A stretch of 64,000 nucleotides of DNA from Chryseobacterium ginsenosidimutans (GCF_030823405.1 NZ_JAUSXC010000001.1:2277001-2341000), one strand, 5' to 3'. Positions 17,583 through 26,991 are shown, counted from the stretch's first letter. Notes: generated by a model from the sequence alone, not told the origin. Numbers and translations are program-made.

Positions 17583-18509
17583 TTAATTAGAATCGTTATC
17601 TGTTGTGTTTTTACCTCTTTTTTTATAAAAATAATATCCAATACCTAGAATTAAGAATAAAGGCCACAACGGAAGCATAAAGAGTAAAATAGACGTAATG
17701 ACTTCCCAGCCTGAAGAGATAGCGGCAAAAGATTTTTCACCAAAGGTTTTTGGCTCTTTGCTTTCCGAATAACCGTCAGCTTTTCCATAAAGTGTAATAT
17801 TGACCTCACACATTGTATTCTGCACAAAATCCTGTCCGGAAATCTCAATATTTTTATTTTCAACTTTTCCAAGATTGCTGCCCAGATCTTCCATCAAATA
17901 ATCAAATTTTTGAATCGGAACCCTTACTTTTAAATAAGCTATTTTCTTTTCGTCGTTGTTCAGCGAAATATTTTCACTTCTGATAAAACCGTCATACTTA
18001 GAAACTTCTTCCTTTACAATTTCTTTTATAGTTTCGACATCATCCACTGTAAGTTCCAAAACTCCTGTTTTTACTAATTTATTTTTCGGAACATTCAGTT
18101 CATAATTTTCTTGCTTCGGTTTGTCTTTATAAACGACTTTTGTTTCTTTAATTATCTTTGGAGCAGGAACATTTACAACAATTTTTTGTTCTTTTTTAGC
18201 CGAATCTTTTTTCTCTGATTCCAATTTCACCGATGATATTTTCTCAGATAAAGAATCAACCATTTTTGAGGTGCTTTCAATTTTATCTTTTACATCATTT
18301 TTTGCACTTTCAAATTCCTTGATTTTTACATTTGCAGAATCAAAAGCCGCATTGGCTTTATCATGTACATCATTAATTTTTTCGGATGCAGCAGAAAGCG
18401 TACTGTCTGCAGAATTTACAGCGTTTTCCAGCTGAGATGCTGCAGCTTCTCCTTTTTTACACATAATGAACGTGCTTGATACAGCAACGAGTAAAATGAA
18501 CTTTTTCAT
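17583..18509 (-). CDS. DUF4349 lipoprotein with C-terminal membrane segment
   Basis: The 308-residue protein starts MKKFILLVAVSSTFIMC followed by KKGE: a loose lipobox with Cys17 and charged residues after it, as expected for a Bacteroidota lipoprotein. Residues about 25-125 form a low-complexity helical or coiled segment rich in S, K, D and E. The DUF4349 domain follows (about 140-250; LVKTGVLELTVDDVETIK, YDGFIRSENISL, LKVRVPIQKFDYLMEDL). Near the C-terminus is one hydrophobic segment (ITSILLFMLPLWPLFLILGI), then basic residues. The function of DUF4349 proteins is not established; envelope location is the only safe statement. Confidence 0.82.
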   Translation of the reverse strand: MKKFILLVAVSSTFIMCKKGEAAASQLENAVNSADSTLSAASEKINDVHDKANAAFDSANVKIKEFESAKNDVKDKIESTSKMVDSLSEKISSVKLESEKKDSAKKEQKIVVNVPAPKIIKETKVVYKDKPKQENYELNVPKNKLVKTGVLELTVDDVETIKEIVKEEVSKYDGFIRSENISLNNDEKKIAYLKVRVPIQKFDYLMEDLGSNLGKVENKNIEISGQDFVQNTMCEVNITLYGKADGYSESKEPKTFGEKSFAAISSGWEVITSILLFMLPLWPLFLILGIGYYFYKKRGKNTTDNDSN

Positions 18510-18687
18510 AACATTAATTTTTCGATGAAGTAAAATTAGGAGTGAAGATGTTGTAAAGGTTGTAAATGAAATGTATTAGTGTCGTAAAATTATATTTGAT
18601 GGAAAATGAGATGTTTGTATTAGTTTTTACAAAAGTTTTACAAAGGTTTTTTAGAATAAACGACATCAAATTTCGAAACCAAATAAA

Positions 18688-18715
18688 AAATCCGCAGAAA
18701 AACTCCCACGGATTT
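18688..18715 (-). terminator. Terminator of prfC
   Basis: AAATCCG and CGGATTT form a stem whose minus-strand 3' side runs into a T stretch, 34 nt after the prfC stop codon. Confidence 0.6.
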
Positions 18716-18748
18716 ATATATTTTAAAGCTAATTATTTATAAATCTAA

Positions 18749-20344
18749 TTAAGCATTCTGAAATTCACTAATGAAATGCAGTTTCACATTAGGGAATTTT
18801 TCTTGCGTCATATGAATCGTAAACGATGAATCGGCAAGGAAAACCAACTGGTTGTATTTGTCTCTAGCTAAAAATCTTTGTTTTAATCTTGCAAATTCTT
18901 TGAATTCATCAGACTTTTCGTCTGCTTCAATCCAGCAGGCTTTATGCATAGAAAGCGGTTCGTAAGTACATTTTGCTCCATATTCATGCTCCAAACGGTA
19001 CTGAATAACCTCATATTGAAGAGCTCCAACAGTTCCAATGATCTTTCTGTTGTTCATTTCAAGTGTAAATAACTGAGCAACACCTTCATCCATTAGCTGA
19101 TCTATACCTTTTGCCAATTGTTTTGCCTTCAAAGGATCATTATTATTGATATATCTGAAATGTTCCGGAGAAAAACTTGGAACACCCTTGAAACTTAATT
19201 TTTCACCACCTGTCAACGTATCACCGATTCTGAAACTTCCCGTATCATGAAGCCCAACAATATCCCCGGGGAAACTTTCGTCCACGACTTCTTTTTTATC
19301 TGCAAAAAAGGCATTCGGTGAAGAAAACTTCATCTTTTTACCTTCTCTTACCAAAAGATAATTTTCGTTTCTTTTAAATACACCCGAAACAATCTTTACG
19401 AAAGCCAGTCTGTCTCTGTGTTTAGGGTCCATGTTTGCGTGGATTTTGAAAACAAATCCTGTGAAAGTGCTTTCTTCAGGTTTTACCAAACGGGTATCAC
19501 TTTCTTTTGGCTGTGGCATTGGAGCAATATCGATAAAGGCATCCAGCAATTCACGAACTCCAAAATTATTTAAAGCAGAACCAAAGAAAACCGGCTGTAA
19601 TTCACCTTTCATATAATCTTCACGATTAAATTCTGGATAAACAGACTGTATCAGATCAAGCTCTTCTCTTAATGTAATTGCAGCTTTTTCACCGATGATT
19701 TCATCAATTGTAGGATCATTAATGTTATCAAATTTGATAGCTTCACCAACTTTCTGTTTCTTTTCTTCTAAAAATAACTGAATATTGTTTTCCCAGATAT
19801 TATAAATTCCCTGAAAATCAGCTCCCATACCAATCGGAAGAGAAAGCGGGACAACTCTTAAACCTAATTTTTGCTCAACTTCATCCAGCAAATCAAAAGC
19901 ATCTTTACCTTCACGGTCAAGCTTATTAATAAAAACAAGCATTGGGATATTTCTCATTCTGCAAACCTGAACTAATTTTTCGGTCTGCTCCTCAACTCCT
20001 TTTGCAACGTCGATTACAACAATTACAGAATCAACAGCTGTTAAAGTCCTGTACGTATCTTCTGCAAAATCTTTGTGACCGGGAGTATCCAGAATGTTGA
20101 TTTTGTGATCTCTATATTCAAAAGCCAACACCGATGTCGCCACGGAGATTCCTCTCTGGCGTTCAATTTCCATGAAGTCGGAGGTGGCTCCTTTTTTTAT
20201 TTTGTTGGATTTTACTGCACCCGCTTCCTGAATAGCACCTCCGAAAAGCAGCAGCTTTTCAGTAAGAGTGGTTTTTCCGGCATCGGGGTGAGAAATGATC
20301 CCGAAAGTTTTTCTTTTCTCTATTTCTTTGATTAAGTCTGACAT
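18749..20344 (-). CDS. prfC: Peptide chain release factor 3
   Basis: The 531-residue translational GTPase removes RF1/RF2 from the ribosome after peptide release. GTPase motifs: G1 SHPDAGKTTLTEKLL, G2 region RQRGISVATSVLAFEY, G3 DTPGHKDFAEDTYRTL, and G4 NKLDREGKDAFDLLDEVE. RF3-specific features are the KKGATSDFMEIERQRGISV segment, the PLSLPIGMG stretch and the C-terminal FTLEMNNRKIIGTVGALQYEVI domain, which separate it from EF-G. The length is normal for the family. The gene is monocistronic. Confidence 0.97.
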   Translation of the reverse strand: MSDLIKEIEKRKTFGIISHPDAGKTTLTEKLLLFGGAIQEAGAVKSNKIKKGATSDFMEIERQRGISVATSVLAFEYRDHKINILDTPGHKDFAEDTYRTLTAVDSVIVVIDVAKGVEEQTEKLVQVCRMRNIPMLVFINKLDREGKDAFDLLDEVEQKLGLRVVPLSLPIGMGADFQGIYNIWENNIQLFLEEKKQKVGEAIKFDNINDPTIDEIIGEKAAITLREELDLIQSVYPEFNREDYMKGELQPVFFGSALNNFGVRELLDAFIDIAPMPQPKESDTRLVKPEESTFTGFVFKIHANMDPKHRDRLAFVKIVSGVFKRNENYLLVREGKKMKFSSPNAFFADKKEVVDESFPGDIVGLHDTGSFRIGDTLTGGEKLSFKGVPSFSPEHFRYINNNDPLKAKQLAKGIDQLMDEGVAQLFTLEMNNRKIIGTVGALQYEVIQYRLEHEYGAKCTYEPLSMHKACWIEADEKSDEFKEFARLKQRFLARDKYNQLVFLADSSFTIHMTQEKFPNVKLHFISEFQNA

Positions 20345-20530
20345 ATCGTATTTTGAAGTTGCAAAAATCGGTATTTTTAATGGAAATTAAAAATCAATTT
20401 AAAGTTGTTTCAGGTTTAAAGCTTAAAGTTTAGAATTGTAAACTATACAGAATAATTTTAAGAACTCAGAACCACGCCTGATAGCTCATAATTTATAGTT
20501 TATAATTTATAAAAACTTCTCAAAAAAAAT

Positions 20531-20538
20531 TATCTTTG
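20531..20538 (+). promoter_or_regulatory. -7 box TATCTTTG upstream of the CPBP protease operon
   Basis: Exact TAnnTTTG match 25 nt before the ATG at 20564; no clear TTG at the expected distance. The region 20395-20520 contains AT-rich direct and inverted repeats (ATAATTTATAGTTTATAATTTATAA) but no gene. Confidence 0.45.
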
Positions 20539-20563
20539 TTCAATAAAATTTATAGCAAGAAAT

Positions 20564-21394
20564 ATGGAGAACAGCAGATATCCTCAGTTTAAATTTACAT
20601 GGATCGGAGGTCTTGTTTTATTGGCAGGATTATTTGTAGGGATGATGTTTGTCTCTTTTCTTATTACGTTTTCCAAGATTATTTTTGAACAGAATATAGC
20701 ACTGAAAGATTGGTTTCTGATGCTTTCTAATGCTATTGTATTTCTTGCTGCCATTGCTTTTTTTGATTTTATAATCGTAAGAAGAACAACAGGAAGAAAA
20801 CTTAGTTTTAATTTTTCTCCGACCAACTTTTATACCTATGTATTGGTTTTTCCTTTAATGCTCGGAATGATGTTTATTTCGGAGTTTATTACAGCACAGA
20901 TTCCTACAAAGGGACCTTTATTTGGCAGACTATATGACTATTTTAATGATTTAATGGCTCAATTAACAGATGATCCTATCGTAATGGTTATTACTGCGGT
21001 GATTATGGCACCGATTTTTGAGGAAATTATTTTCAGGGGAATTATTCAGAAAGGATTAATGAATAATAATGTTGAACCCTGGAAAGCAATTGTTTTTTCA
21101 TCAGTTATTTTCGGATTGGTGCATGGAAATCCTTGGCAGTTTGTAGGAGCGGTTTTATTGGGATGTGTTCTTGGTTTGGTTTATTATAAGACAAAATCTT
21201 TGTTGCTCCCAATGTTATTGCATGGTTTTAACAATTTGTGTTCGACATTATTGGTAACTTATACTAAAAACGAAAGTTTCGCAGATGCTTTTAAAATACC
21301 GGAATGGACTTTATTAATCATCGGAATTGTGCTTTTTTCTCTATTTTATTATTTATTTGTGAAGAAAAATAAAGTACATTATCTGGAGATTTAA
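20564..21394 (+). CDS. CPBP (CAAX/Abi) family intramembrane metalloprotease
   Basis: The 276-residue membrane protein has about eight hydrophobic segments. The CPBP motifs are in order: EEIIFRG (motif 1, Glu-Glu and Arg), FGLVHGNPWQFVGAVLLG (motif 2, His) and LLLPMLLHGFNNLCS (motif 3, His and Asn). These form the buried metal-dependent active site known from Rce1-type proteases. The bacterial substrates are generally unknown; members process small peptides or act in immunity and stress. First gene of a run of five plus-strand genes with gaps of 49, 39, 4 and 10 nt. Confidence 0.9.
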   Translation: MENSRYPQFKFTWIGGLVLLAGLFVGMMFVSFLITFSKIIFEQNIALKDWFLMLSNAIVFLAAIAFFDFIIVRRTTGRKLSFNFSPTNFYTYVLVFPLMLGMMFISEFITAQIPTKGPLFGRLYDYFNDLMAQLTDDPIVMVITAVIMAPIFEEIIFRGIIQKGLMNNNVEPWKAIVFSSVIFGLVHGNPWQFVGAVLLGCVLGLVYYKTKSLLLPMLLHGFNNLCSTLLVTYTKNESFADAFKIPEWTLLIIGIVLFSLFYYLFVKKNKVHYLEI

Positions 21395-21443
21395 TTAAAC
21401 ACAAAATAATGTCATTAGTGTTTAAGTAGAATAAAATTTAAAA

Positions 21444-22031
21444 ATGAAATTGAATATGGAATTATTGGTAGCAACCCACAACGTACATAAAAAAGAAGAA
21501 ATTCAGCAGATTTTAGGAAACGAATTTGTCGTAAAAAGCCTTACTGATTATAATATTCATGAGGAAATCGTGGAAGATGGAGATTCTTTCAATGCCAATG
21601 CTTTAATTAAGGCTAAATATTGCTTCGAGAAAACAGGAATTCCAAGTTTGGGAGACGACAGTGGTTTGGTTGTCGAATCTTTAGACGGAAGACCTGGAAT
21701 TTTTTCCGCACGTTATGCAGGAGATCACGATTTTGCAAAAAATATAGAAAAAGTTTTGAACGAAATGCAGGATGTTGAAAATAGAAAAGCTTATTTCATC
21801 ACTGTTTTATGCTATTATGATGAAAATGGTGCTCAATATTTCGACGGCCGTATTCATGGGAATTTATTGACAACAAATAAAGGTTTCAAAGGTTTCGGTT
21901 ATGATCCGATTTTTGTTCCTGAAGGTTATGAAATGACTTTTGCAGAAATGAATCCCGAAGATAAAAATAAAATCAGCCACAGAAAACAAGCGTTGGATTT
22001 GTTCTTAGACTTTTTGAAAGTAAAAGAATAA
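21444..22031 (+). CDS. rdgB: RdgB/HAM1 non-canonical purine NTP pyrophosphatase
   Basis: The enzyme hydrolyses dITP, ITP and XTP to monophosphates and so keeps deaminated purines out of DNA and RNA. Seen: the N-terminal ATHN signature (LLVATHNVHKKEEI), SLGDDSGLVVESLDGRPGIFSARYAG, and GFGYDPIFVPEGYEMTFAEM with K/H near the end (NKISHRKQAL). It has 195 residues from the first ATG. A second in-frame ATG at 21456 gives MELLVATHN, which fits the usual family start better. It is second in the CPBP-to-TIGR02757 gene run. Confidence 0.95.
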   Translation: MKLNMELLVATHNVHKKEEIQQILGNEFVVKSLTDYNIHEEIVEDGDSFNANALIKAKYCFEKTGIPSLGDDSGLVVESLDGRPGIFSARYAGDHDFAKNIEKVLNEMQDVENRKAYFITVLCYYDENGAQYFDGRIHGNLLTTNKGFKGFGYDPIFVPEGYEMTFAEMNPEDKNKISHRKQALDLFLDFLKVKE

Positions 22032-22041
22032 AAATCTGTCG

Positions 22042-22049
22042 TACATTTG
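22042..22049 (+). promoter_or_regulatory. -7 box TACATTTG ahead of rnz
   Basis: Exact TAnnTTTG match 22 nt before the rnz start. The nearest TTG is 25 nt upstream (22014-22016), slightly far. It may be an internal promoter of the operon. Confidence 0.35.
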
Positions 22050-22070
22050 TCTTTATAATAAACTATTGAT

Positions 22071-22985
22071 TTGAGTACTTATTTAACAATATTAGGCTTT
22101 AATTCAGCGATTCCTACGGTCAATTCTTCTCCCACTGCACAGTTTTTGGAAATAGAAGAAAGATCTTTTCTGATCGATTGCGGAGAAGGAACTCAGGTAC
22201 AGTTGAGAAAAGCAAAAGCAAAATTTTCAAGGATAAATCATATTTTTATTTCGCATCTTCATGGGGATCACTGTTTTGGTTTACCGGGATTAATCGCCTC
22301 TTTCAGACTGTTGGGAAGAGATACTCCACTGCATGTGTATGGTCCGAAAGGAATTAAAAATATGTTGGAGACTATTTTTAAGATTACTGAAACACATCGC
22401 GGTTTTGAAGTGGTTTACCATGAACTTGATAAAAAATATTCCGAAAAAATTTACGAAGACAATAGAGTAGAAGTGTACACGATTCCTTTAGACCACAGGA
22501 TTTACTGCAACGGTTATTTATTTAAAGAAAAACCGAAAGACAGACATCTGAATATGAAGGAAATAGCTAAATACAGTGAAATAGAGACTTGTGATTATCA
22601 TAATATTAAGGCGGGGAAAGATTTTGTGTTGAGTGATGGCTATGTTCTTAAAAATGAGATCTTAACAGTTGATCCTGCGCCTCCTGTTTCATACGCATTC
22701 TGCAGTGATACAAGATATTTGGAAAGTGTGATTCATATTATTAAAAATGTGACGGTTTTATATCATGAATCAACATTTTTACATGATTTAAAAGAAATGG
22801 CAGACTATACAGGTCATACAACGGCTTTGGAAGCAGCTACAATTGCACAAAAAGCAGACGTTGGCAAACTTATTTTAGGTCATTTTTCCAACAGATATGC
22901 GGATTTAACTGTATTTACGGATGAGGCAAGAACTGTTTTCCCGAACTCATACTTACCGAAGGCTTTGGAGCCAGTGAAAATTTGA
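22071..22985 (+). CDS. rnz: Ribonuclease Z (tRNA 3'-processing endonuclease), TTG start
   Basis: The 304-residue metallo-beta-lactamase-fold nuclease trims pre-tRNA 3' ends. Motifs: the signature HLHGDHCFGLPGLI, the N-terminal GFNSAIPTVNSSPTAQFLE, SYAFCSDTRYLE, HESTFLHDLKEMADYTGHTTALEAA and LILGHFSNRY. The reading frame has an in-frame stop at 22059-22061 and no ATG before the conserved N-terminus, so the TTG at 22071 (MSTYLTIL) is the likely initiator. It is placed between rdgB and the TIGR02757 gene, with only 4 nt to the latter. Confidence 0.95.
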   Translation: MSTYLTILGFNSAIPTVNSSPTAQFLEIEERSFLIDCGEGTQVQLRKAKAKFSRINHIFISHLHGDHCFGLPGLIASFRLLGRDTPLHVYGPKGIKNMLETIFKITETHRGFEVVYHELDKKYSEKIYEDNRVEVYTIPLDHRIYCNGYLFKEKPKDRHLNMKEIAKYSEIETCDYHNIKAGKDFVLSDGYVLKNEILTVDPAPPVSYAFCSDTRYLESVIHIIKNVTVLYHESTFLHDLKEMADYTGHTTALEAATIAQKADVGKLILGHFSNRYADLTVFTDEARTVFPNSYLPKALEPVKI

Positions 22986-22989
22986 AAAA

Positions 22990-23763
22990 ATGATGTTGAA
23001 TTTTGAAGAATTAAAAATCTTCCTGGATGAAAAAGCTGATCAGTACAATCATCCTGAGTTTATAGAAAATGATCCGTTGCAGATTCCGCATCGTTTTTCG
23101 CTGAGACAGGATATTGAAATTGCAGGTTTTCTGGCAGCGACAATCTCTTGGGGAAACAGAAAAGCAATTATTAAATCTGCAGAGAAAATGCTCGACATGA
23201 TGGGGAATTCTCCTTATGATTTTGTGCTGAATTATTCTGAAAAAGATTTAAAGGGAATTGAGGATAAAAGTATTCACAGAACTTTTAACGGAGAAGATTT
23301 TACCTATTTTATTAAGCAGTTTAATAGAATTTATAAAGAAAATGAAAGTCTGGAAAACTTGTTTCAGATCAATGATTCGGAAATTAATTTCTCTCATGCG
23401 ATCGAACGGTTCAGAAGTCGGTTTTTAGGAATTGAAAAACACAGAAGTCATAAACATGTAAGTTCGCCCTACAAAAATTCGTCTACCAAAAGAATTATTA
23501 TGTTTCTTCGCTGGATGATTCGTAAAGATAAGCGTGGCGTAGATTTTGGTATTTGGGGGAAGGTAGATCAGAAATATCTTTCAATTCCGTTGGATGTGCA
23601 TACCGGAAATATTTCAAGAAAATTGGGATTGATTTCAAGAACTCAAAACGATTGGAAAACTGTCGAGGAATTAGATCTTGTAATTAGAAAATTTGATGAA
23701 AAAGATCCTGCAAAATACGATTTTGCATTGTTCGGATTGGGCGTGACCAAAGAATTATTATAA
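22990..23763 (+). CDS. TIGR02757 (DUF2400) family protein
   Basis: The 257-residue protein has the family's typical features: FLDEKADQYNHPEFIENDPLQIPHRFSL at the N-terminus, DIEIAGFLAATISWGNRKAI, and the later MFLRWMIRKDKRGVDFGIWG and IPLDVHTGNISRKLGL. The last two resemble the helix-hairpin-helix and catalytic region of DNA glycosylases of the HhH-GPD superfamily, so a nucleic-acid role is plausible but unproven. It starts 4 nt after rnz and ends 10 nt before the next gene, so it is cotranscribed. Confidence 0.88.
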   Translation: MMLNFEELKIFLDEKADQYNHPEFIENDPLQIPHRFSLRQDIEIAGFLAATISWGNRKAIIKSAEKMLDMMGNSPYDFVLNYSEKDLKGIEDKSIHRTFNGEDFTYFIKQFNRIYKENESLENLFQINDSEINFSHAIERFRSRFLGIEKHRSHKHVSSPYKNSSTKRIIMFLRWMIRKDKRGVDFGIWGKVDQKYLSIPLDVHTGNISRKLGLISRTQNDWKTVEELDLVIRKFDEKDPAKYDFALFGLGVTKELL

Positions 23764-23773
23764 ACAGAACAGT

Positions 23774-24304
23774 ATGAAAAAGAACGAGGAAAAAATTGAA
23801 GTTTTAGAAAAAATTGCTACCGGAATTACCTGGTGGATAGGCTCTATACCATCATTGATTGTGCATACTTTATTTTTTATTATTTCATTTTTGTTGCCCC
23901 TGCTTCATATTGTAGAGTTTGATAAAATGCTGTTGATCCTTACCACGGTGGTCTCTTTGGAGGCAATTTATCTGGCAATTTTCATTCAGATGTCTGTTAA
24001 TAAAAGCCACGAAAAAATTGAAGATATTCAGGAGGATATTGAGGATATTCAGGAGGATATCGAAGAGATCAGTGAAGATATTGAAGAAATTAGTGAAGAT
24101 ATCGAAGAGATTAACGAAGATATTGAGGATATTCAGGAGGATATTGAAGAGATTAATGAAGATGAAGACGATGAAGATCACAGCGAAAGAGCAAAAAATG
24201 TTATGCTGAAAAGTAATGTAAGCTCAAATAAAAACGAAATAAAAGCTTTAAAAGATAAAATAGAAGAACTTCAGAATAAAATCGATGAGCTTAAAAATGA
24301 ATAA
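23774..24304 (+). CDS. DUF1003-like small membrane protein with seven-residue tandem repeat
   Basis: The 176-residue protein has two predicted transmembrane segments (about 20-45 and 51-72: IPSLIVHTLFFIISFLLPLL and LLILTTVVSLEAIYLAIFI). It ends the membrane part with QMSVNKS, similar to the DUF1003 core. Residues 82-130 are seven perfect-length copies of I-E-(D/E)-I-(Q/S/N)-E-D, giving a highly acidic helix or coiled coil. A second heptad region rich in K, E and I closes the protein. The repeat is mirrored in DNA as seven 21-nt units. The function is unknown. Last gene of the CPBP operon, with a terminator at 24346. Confidence 0.75.
   Translation: MKKNEEKIEVLEKIATGITWWIGSIPSLIVHTLFFIISFLLPLLHIVEFDKMLLILTTVVSLEAIYLAIFIQMSVNKSHEKIEDIQEDIEDIQEDIEEISEDIEEISEDIEEINEDIEDIQEDIEEINEDEDDEDHSERAKNVMLKSNVSSNKNEIKALKDKIEELQNKIDELKNE
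24017..24163 (+). repeat. Seven tandem 21-nt coding repeats
   Basis: Seven in-frame 21-nt units (consensus ATTGAAGATATTCAGGAGGAT) encode the acidic seven-residue repeats of the membrane protein. Copy number could vary by slippage between strains. Confidence 0.85.
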
Positions 24305-24345
24305 AAACAAGTAATTAATCTGTATTTGAATTAACAATATATTAG

Positions 24346-24374
24346 AAGACTGATAAAATTATCAGTCTTTTGTC
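24346..24374 (+). terminator. Rho-independent terminator of the CPBP-rnz operon
   Basis: AAGACTGATAA and TTATCAGTCTT form a perfect 11-bp stem with a 2-nt gap, followed by TTTTG. Confidence 0.85.
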
Positions 24375-24475
24375 ATAATTTAGATATATTATCTCTTATT
24401 TACTAAGATTGTAAATAATTTAAATTTTTGATAAGAATAAAGCCTTATTTATTCAGATTTAAATTAAAAAAGTAG

Positions 24476-24483
24476 TATTTTTG
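24476..24483 (+). promoter_or_regulatory. -7 box TATTTTTG, first choice-of-anchor L gene
   Basis: Exact TAnnTTTG match 16 nt before the ATG at 24500; the same octamer stands at the same place before the next paralogue. Confidence 0.5.
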
Positions 24484-24499
24484 AACAAACAACAACAAA

Positions 24500-26866
24500 A
24501 TGTTAAATTATAGAATAAAAAACTACTTTTTCTTTTTGGTATTGCTATTGGTTTCAGGATCCGTTTTTGCTCAAAAAAAAGTTCAGAGGAAACCTTCAAC
24601 TGAAAAAGCTACCAGTGAAAGTTTTAAGGCAGGTTTGTTTATCGACGTAAACGCTGCATCTTACACGCCATCTAGTTATACTATTGAGCAGCTCGTGAAA
24701 AATATTTTGATTTCGGGGGGTTCCAGTTGTGCTGTGGCTAATGTGACAAACGTAACTGTTTCTCCGAATCAGCTATCTACAGACCCCGAAAGAGCTTGGG
24801 GATATTTTCATAAAGGAACTACTAATTTCCCTTTTACAGACGGTGTTGTTTTAGTTACTGGGAAGGCAAGAAGAGCGGGTAATGTTTTTGAAGGTTCTCT
24901 TGGTGATCCTGTTCCGGGATCTACGGTAAGTGATCCGGATCTTGTAACAGCTATTGCTCCTTTAGCTCCACTTAAAGATGCTGTTTTTATCGAATTTGAT
25001 TTCGTGCCGAATAGTACTCAGGTTAAATTTAATTATCTTTTTGCTTCTGAAGAATACACTTCCGATTATCCTTGCGGAGTTTTCTCTGACGGATTTGCTC
25101 TATTGCTGAAAAAAGTAGGAGACCCTACTTATACCAATTTAGCTGTTCTTCCGGGAACTGCAGGACCTGTAAGTGTAACTAATATTGTACCTGCAGGCAA
25201 CGGATTTTCTTGCGGTCCGATTAACGAGGCTTATTTCGGAGGAATGAATCCTCCAACGAATATTGAAACTAACTTTAATGGAAGAACAATTCCTTTAACT
25301 GCACAGGCAACGGTAATTCCGGGACAGACTTACCATTTCAAGATGGTTTTAGCTGATGCTTCGGATTCTGGTTTTGACTCTGCCGTTTTCTTAGAAGGTG
25401 GATCTTTCGATATCGGGATGACAATTGTTGACGGTAACGGAAATCCCTTAACTACTGTTAATATGTGTGATAACACACCTCAGCTTTTAAAAGCGCAGAT
25501 TGCAGCAGTTCCTGGGATGACTTTCCAATGGTATAAGGATGACGTACTGATTCCTGGAGCTACTAATGCAACTTATACGGCTACACAGCCTGGAGTTTAT
25601 ATAGTAAGAACATTTGTGGGAGGTACAAATTGTCAGACAGCAACTGTGACTATAGTTGGAGGAACAACACCTCCTGCACAAAATGCAACGCTGAAACTTT
25701 GTACAACACCTTCTCTTGCAGCATTTAATTTAAATGATGCAACACCGATGATTACAAGCTCAACAACAGCAACTGTACATTATTATGTTAATCAATCTGA
25801 TGCAGTGGCTCAAAATAATAATTATCTTAGTGCTGCAGCTTTAAGTAACTATCCTGGTACAGACGGCCAGGTTTTATATGTTGTTGTTTCAAACGGAGCT
25901 TTCTGTAGCAAAACAGTTACTTTAACATTGAATAAAGAAACGACACCTATCGCCCAGCTTACCGCTACAAAAGTAAGAATCTGTGCAGGTGAATCTACAA
26001 CTTTAACAGCGGCTAACGGAGCGACTTATCAATGGTCTACTTTGCCGGGTACCGGAGCTACACAAGTGGTTTCTCCAACTCAGACTACAACCTATTCGGT
26101 ATATGCAATCGGGGCACAAGGATGTAAATCTTTGCAGCCTGCATCTATTGTTGTGGAAGTTGTTCCTGCAATTACCTCAATGCTTTCCGGAGGAATGATC
26201 TGTCAGGGTGATGTAATTACTTTGGATGCAGGAGCAGGACCAAACTATCATTATACATGGAGTACGGGTGATACAACACAAACTATTTCAGTAGGAACAC
26301 CGGGAACTTATTCCGTAATTATCAACAACGGAGTTTGTACAAAAGAGTTTACAACACAGGTTATTCAGGCAATTATTCCTGAAATTATCAATGTGAATTA
26401 TAACGAAAACGGAACAATGATGCTTACGGCAAGTAACCCAAGCAACGGTTCTTTAGAATATTCAATTGATAACGGTCTTACTTGGCAGAATTCAAATACA
26501 TTTACTAATGTTCCTAGAAATATTGTTGTTTCTATCAGAGTAAGAGTGAAGAAAACAAGCTGTGTAGGATTCTTACAATATTTTACTTTCGTAATGCAGA
26601 ATGTAATCACTCCGAACGGAGATAATATTAACGATATTATTGATTTCAGAGGAGTTAATAAATATAAAGACTTTAAAGCTTCAATCTTCGACCGTTACGG
26701 AAAAGAAGTTTACAAAGCAAGCAGTCTGCAGCCTTATTGGGATGGCTATTTCCAAGGAAAACGCCTTAATACCTCATCTTATTGGTATCAGGTAAGTTTT
26801 GAAGATCCTGCAAGCAAAAAACCGGCACTGAAAACCGGTTGGATATTGCTGAAAAATTTTGAATAA
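24500..26866 (+). CDS. Choice-of-anchor L domain protein with T9SS type B sorting domain (copy 1)
   Basis: The 788-residue secreted protein has the signal peptide MLNYRIKNYFFFLVLLLVSGSVFAQ. The choice-of-anchor L domain spans about 45-300: YTIEQLVKNILISGG, GYFHKGTTNFPFTDGVVL, IEFDFVPNSTQVKFNYLFASEEY, VLADASDSGFDSAVFLE. Ig-like beta domains follow (FQWYKDDVLIPGATNATYTA, ICAGESTTLTA, WSTGDTTQTISVGTPGTYSV). The last ~90 residues are a gliding-motility-associated (type B) sorting domain: NVITPNGDNINDIIDF, ASIFDRYGKEVY, WYQVSFEDPASK, GWILLKNFE. In Flavobacterium, type B domains are secreted by T9SS with PorP/SprF partners; none lies nearby. The role is probably surface adhesion (inference). Confidence 0.88.
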   Translation: MLNYRIKNYFFFLVLLLVSGSVFAQKKVQRKPSTEKATSESFKAGLFIDVNAASYTPSSYTIEQLVKNILISGGSSCAVANVTNVTVSPNQLSTDPERAWGYFHKGTTNFPFTDGVVLVTGKARRAGNVFEGSLGDPVPGSTVSDPDLVTAIAPLAPLKDAVFIEFDFVPNSTQVKFNYLFASEEYTSDYPCGVFSDGFALLLKKVGDPTYTNLAVLPGTAGPVSVTNIVPAGNGFSCGPINEAYFGGMNPPTNIETNFNGRTIPLTAQATVIPGQTYHFKMVLADASDSGFDSAVFLEGGSFDIGMTIVDGNGNPLTTVNMCDNTPQLLKAQIAAVPGMTFQWYKDDVLIPGATNATYTATQPGVYIVRTFVGGTNCQTATVTIVGGTTPPAQNATLKLCTTPSLAAFNLNDATPMITSSTTATVHYYVNQSDAVAQNNNYLSAAALSNYPGTDGQVLYVVVSNGAFCSKTVTLTLNKETTPIAQLTATKVRICAGESTTLTAANGATYQWSTLPGTGATQVVSPTQTTTYSVYAIGAQGCKSLQPASIVVEVVPAITSMLSGGMICQGDVITLDAGAGPNYHYTWSTGDTTQTISVGTPGTYSVIINNGVCTKEFTTQVIQAIIPEIINVNYNENGTMMLTASNPSNGSLEYSIDNGLTWQNSNTFTNVPRNIVVSIRVRVKKTSCVGFLQYFTFVMQNVITPNGDNINDIIDFRGVNKYKDFKASIFDRYGKEVYKASSLQPYWDGYFQGKRLNTSSYWYQVSFEDPASKKPALKTGWILLKNFE

Positions 26867-26884
26867 TATTTTAATTTATATTTA

Positions 26885-26917
26885 AGAAAGACCGACAAAT
26901 TGTCGGTCTTTCTTTTT
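26885..26917 (+). terminator. Rho-independent terminator
   Basis: AGAAAGACCGACAA pairs with TTGTCGGTCTTTCT, followed by a T run, between the first and second choice-of-anchor L genes. Confidence 0.88.
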
Positions 26918-26991
26918 GTTTTAAAGGGGATCAAAAATGATATTTCTAGAATAAACGTAATTGCATTAGTGATAATGTAATTTATATTGAA

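Noticed and set aside
24017..24163. 21-nt repeats as a CRISPR or regulatory array
   Set aside because: They are in frame, encode a regular seven-residue acidic unit and lie in the middle of a gene.
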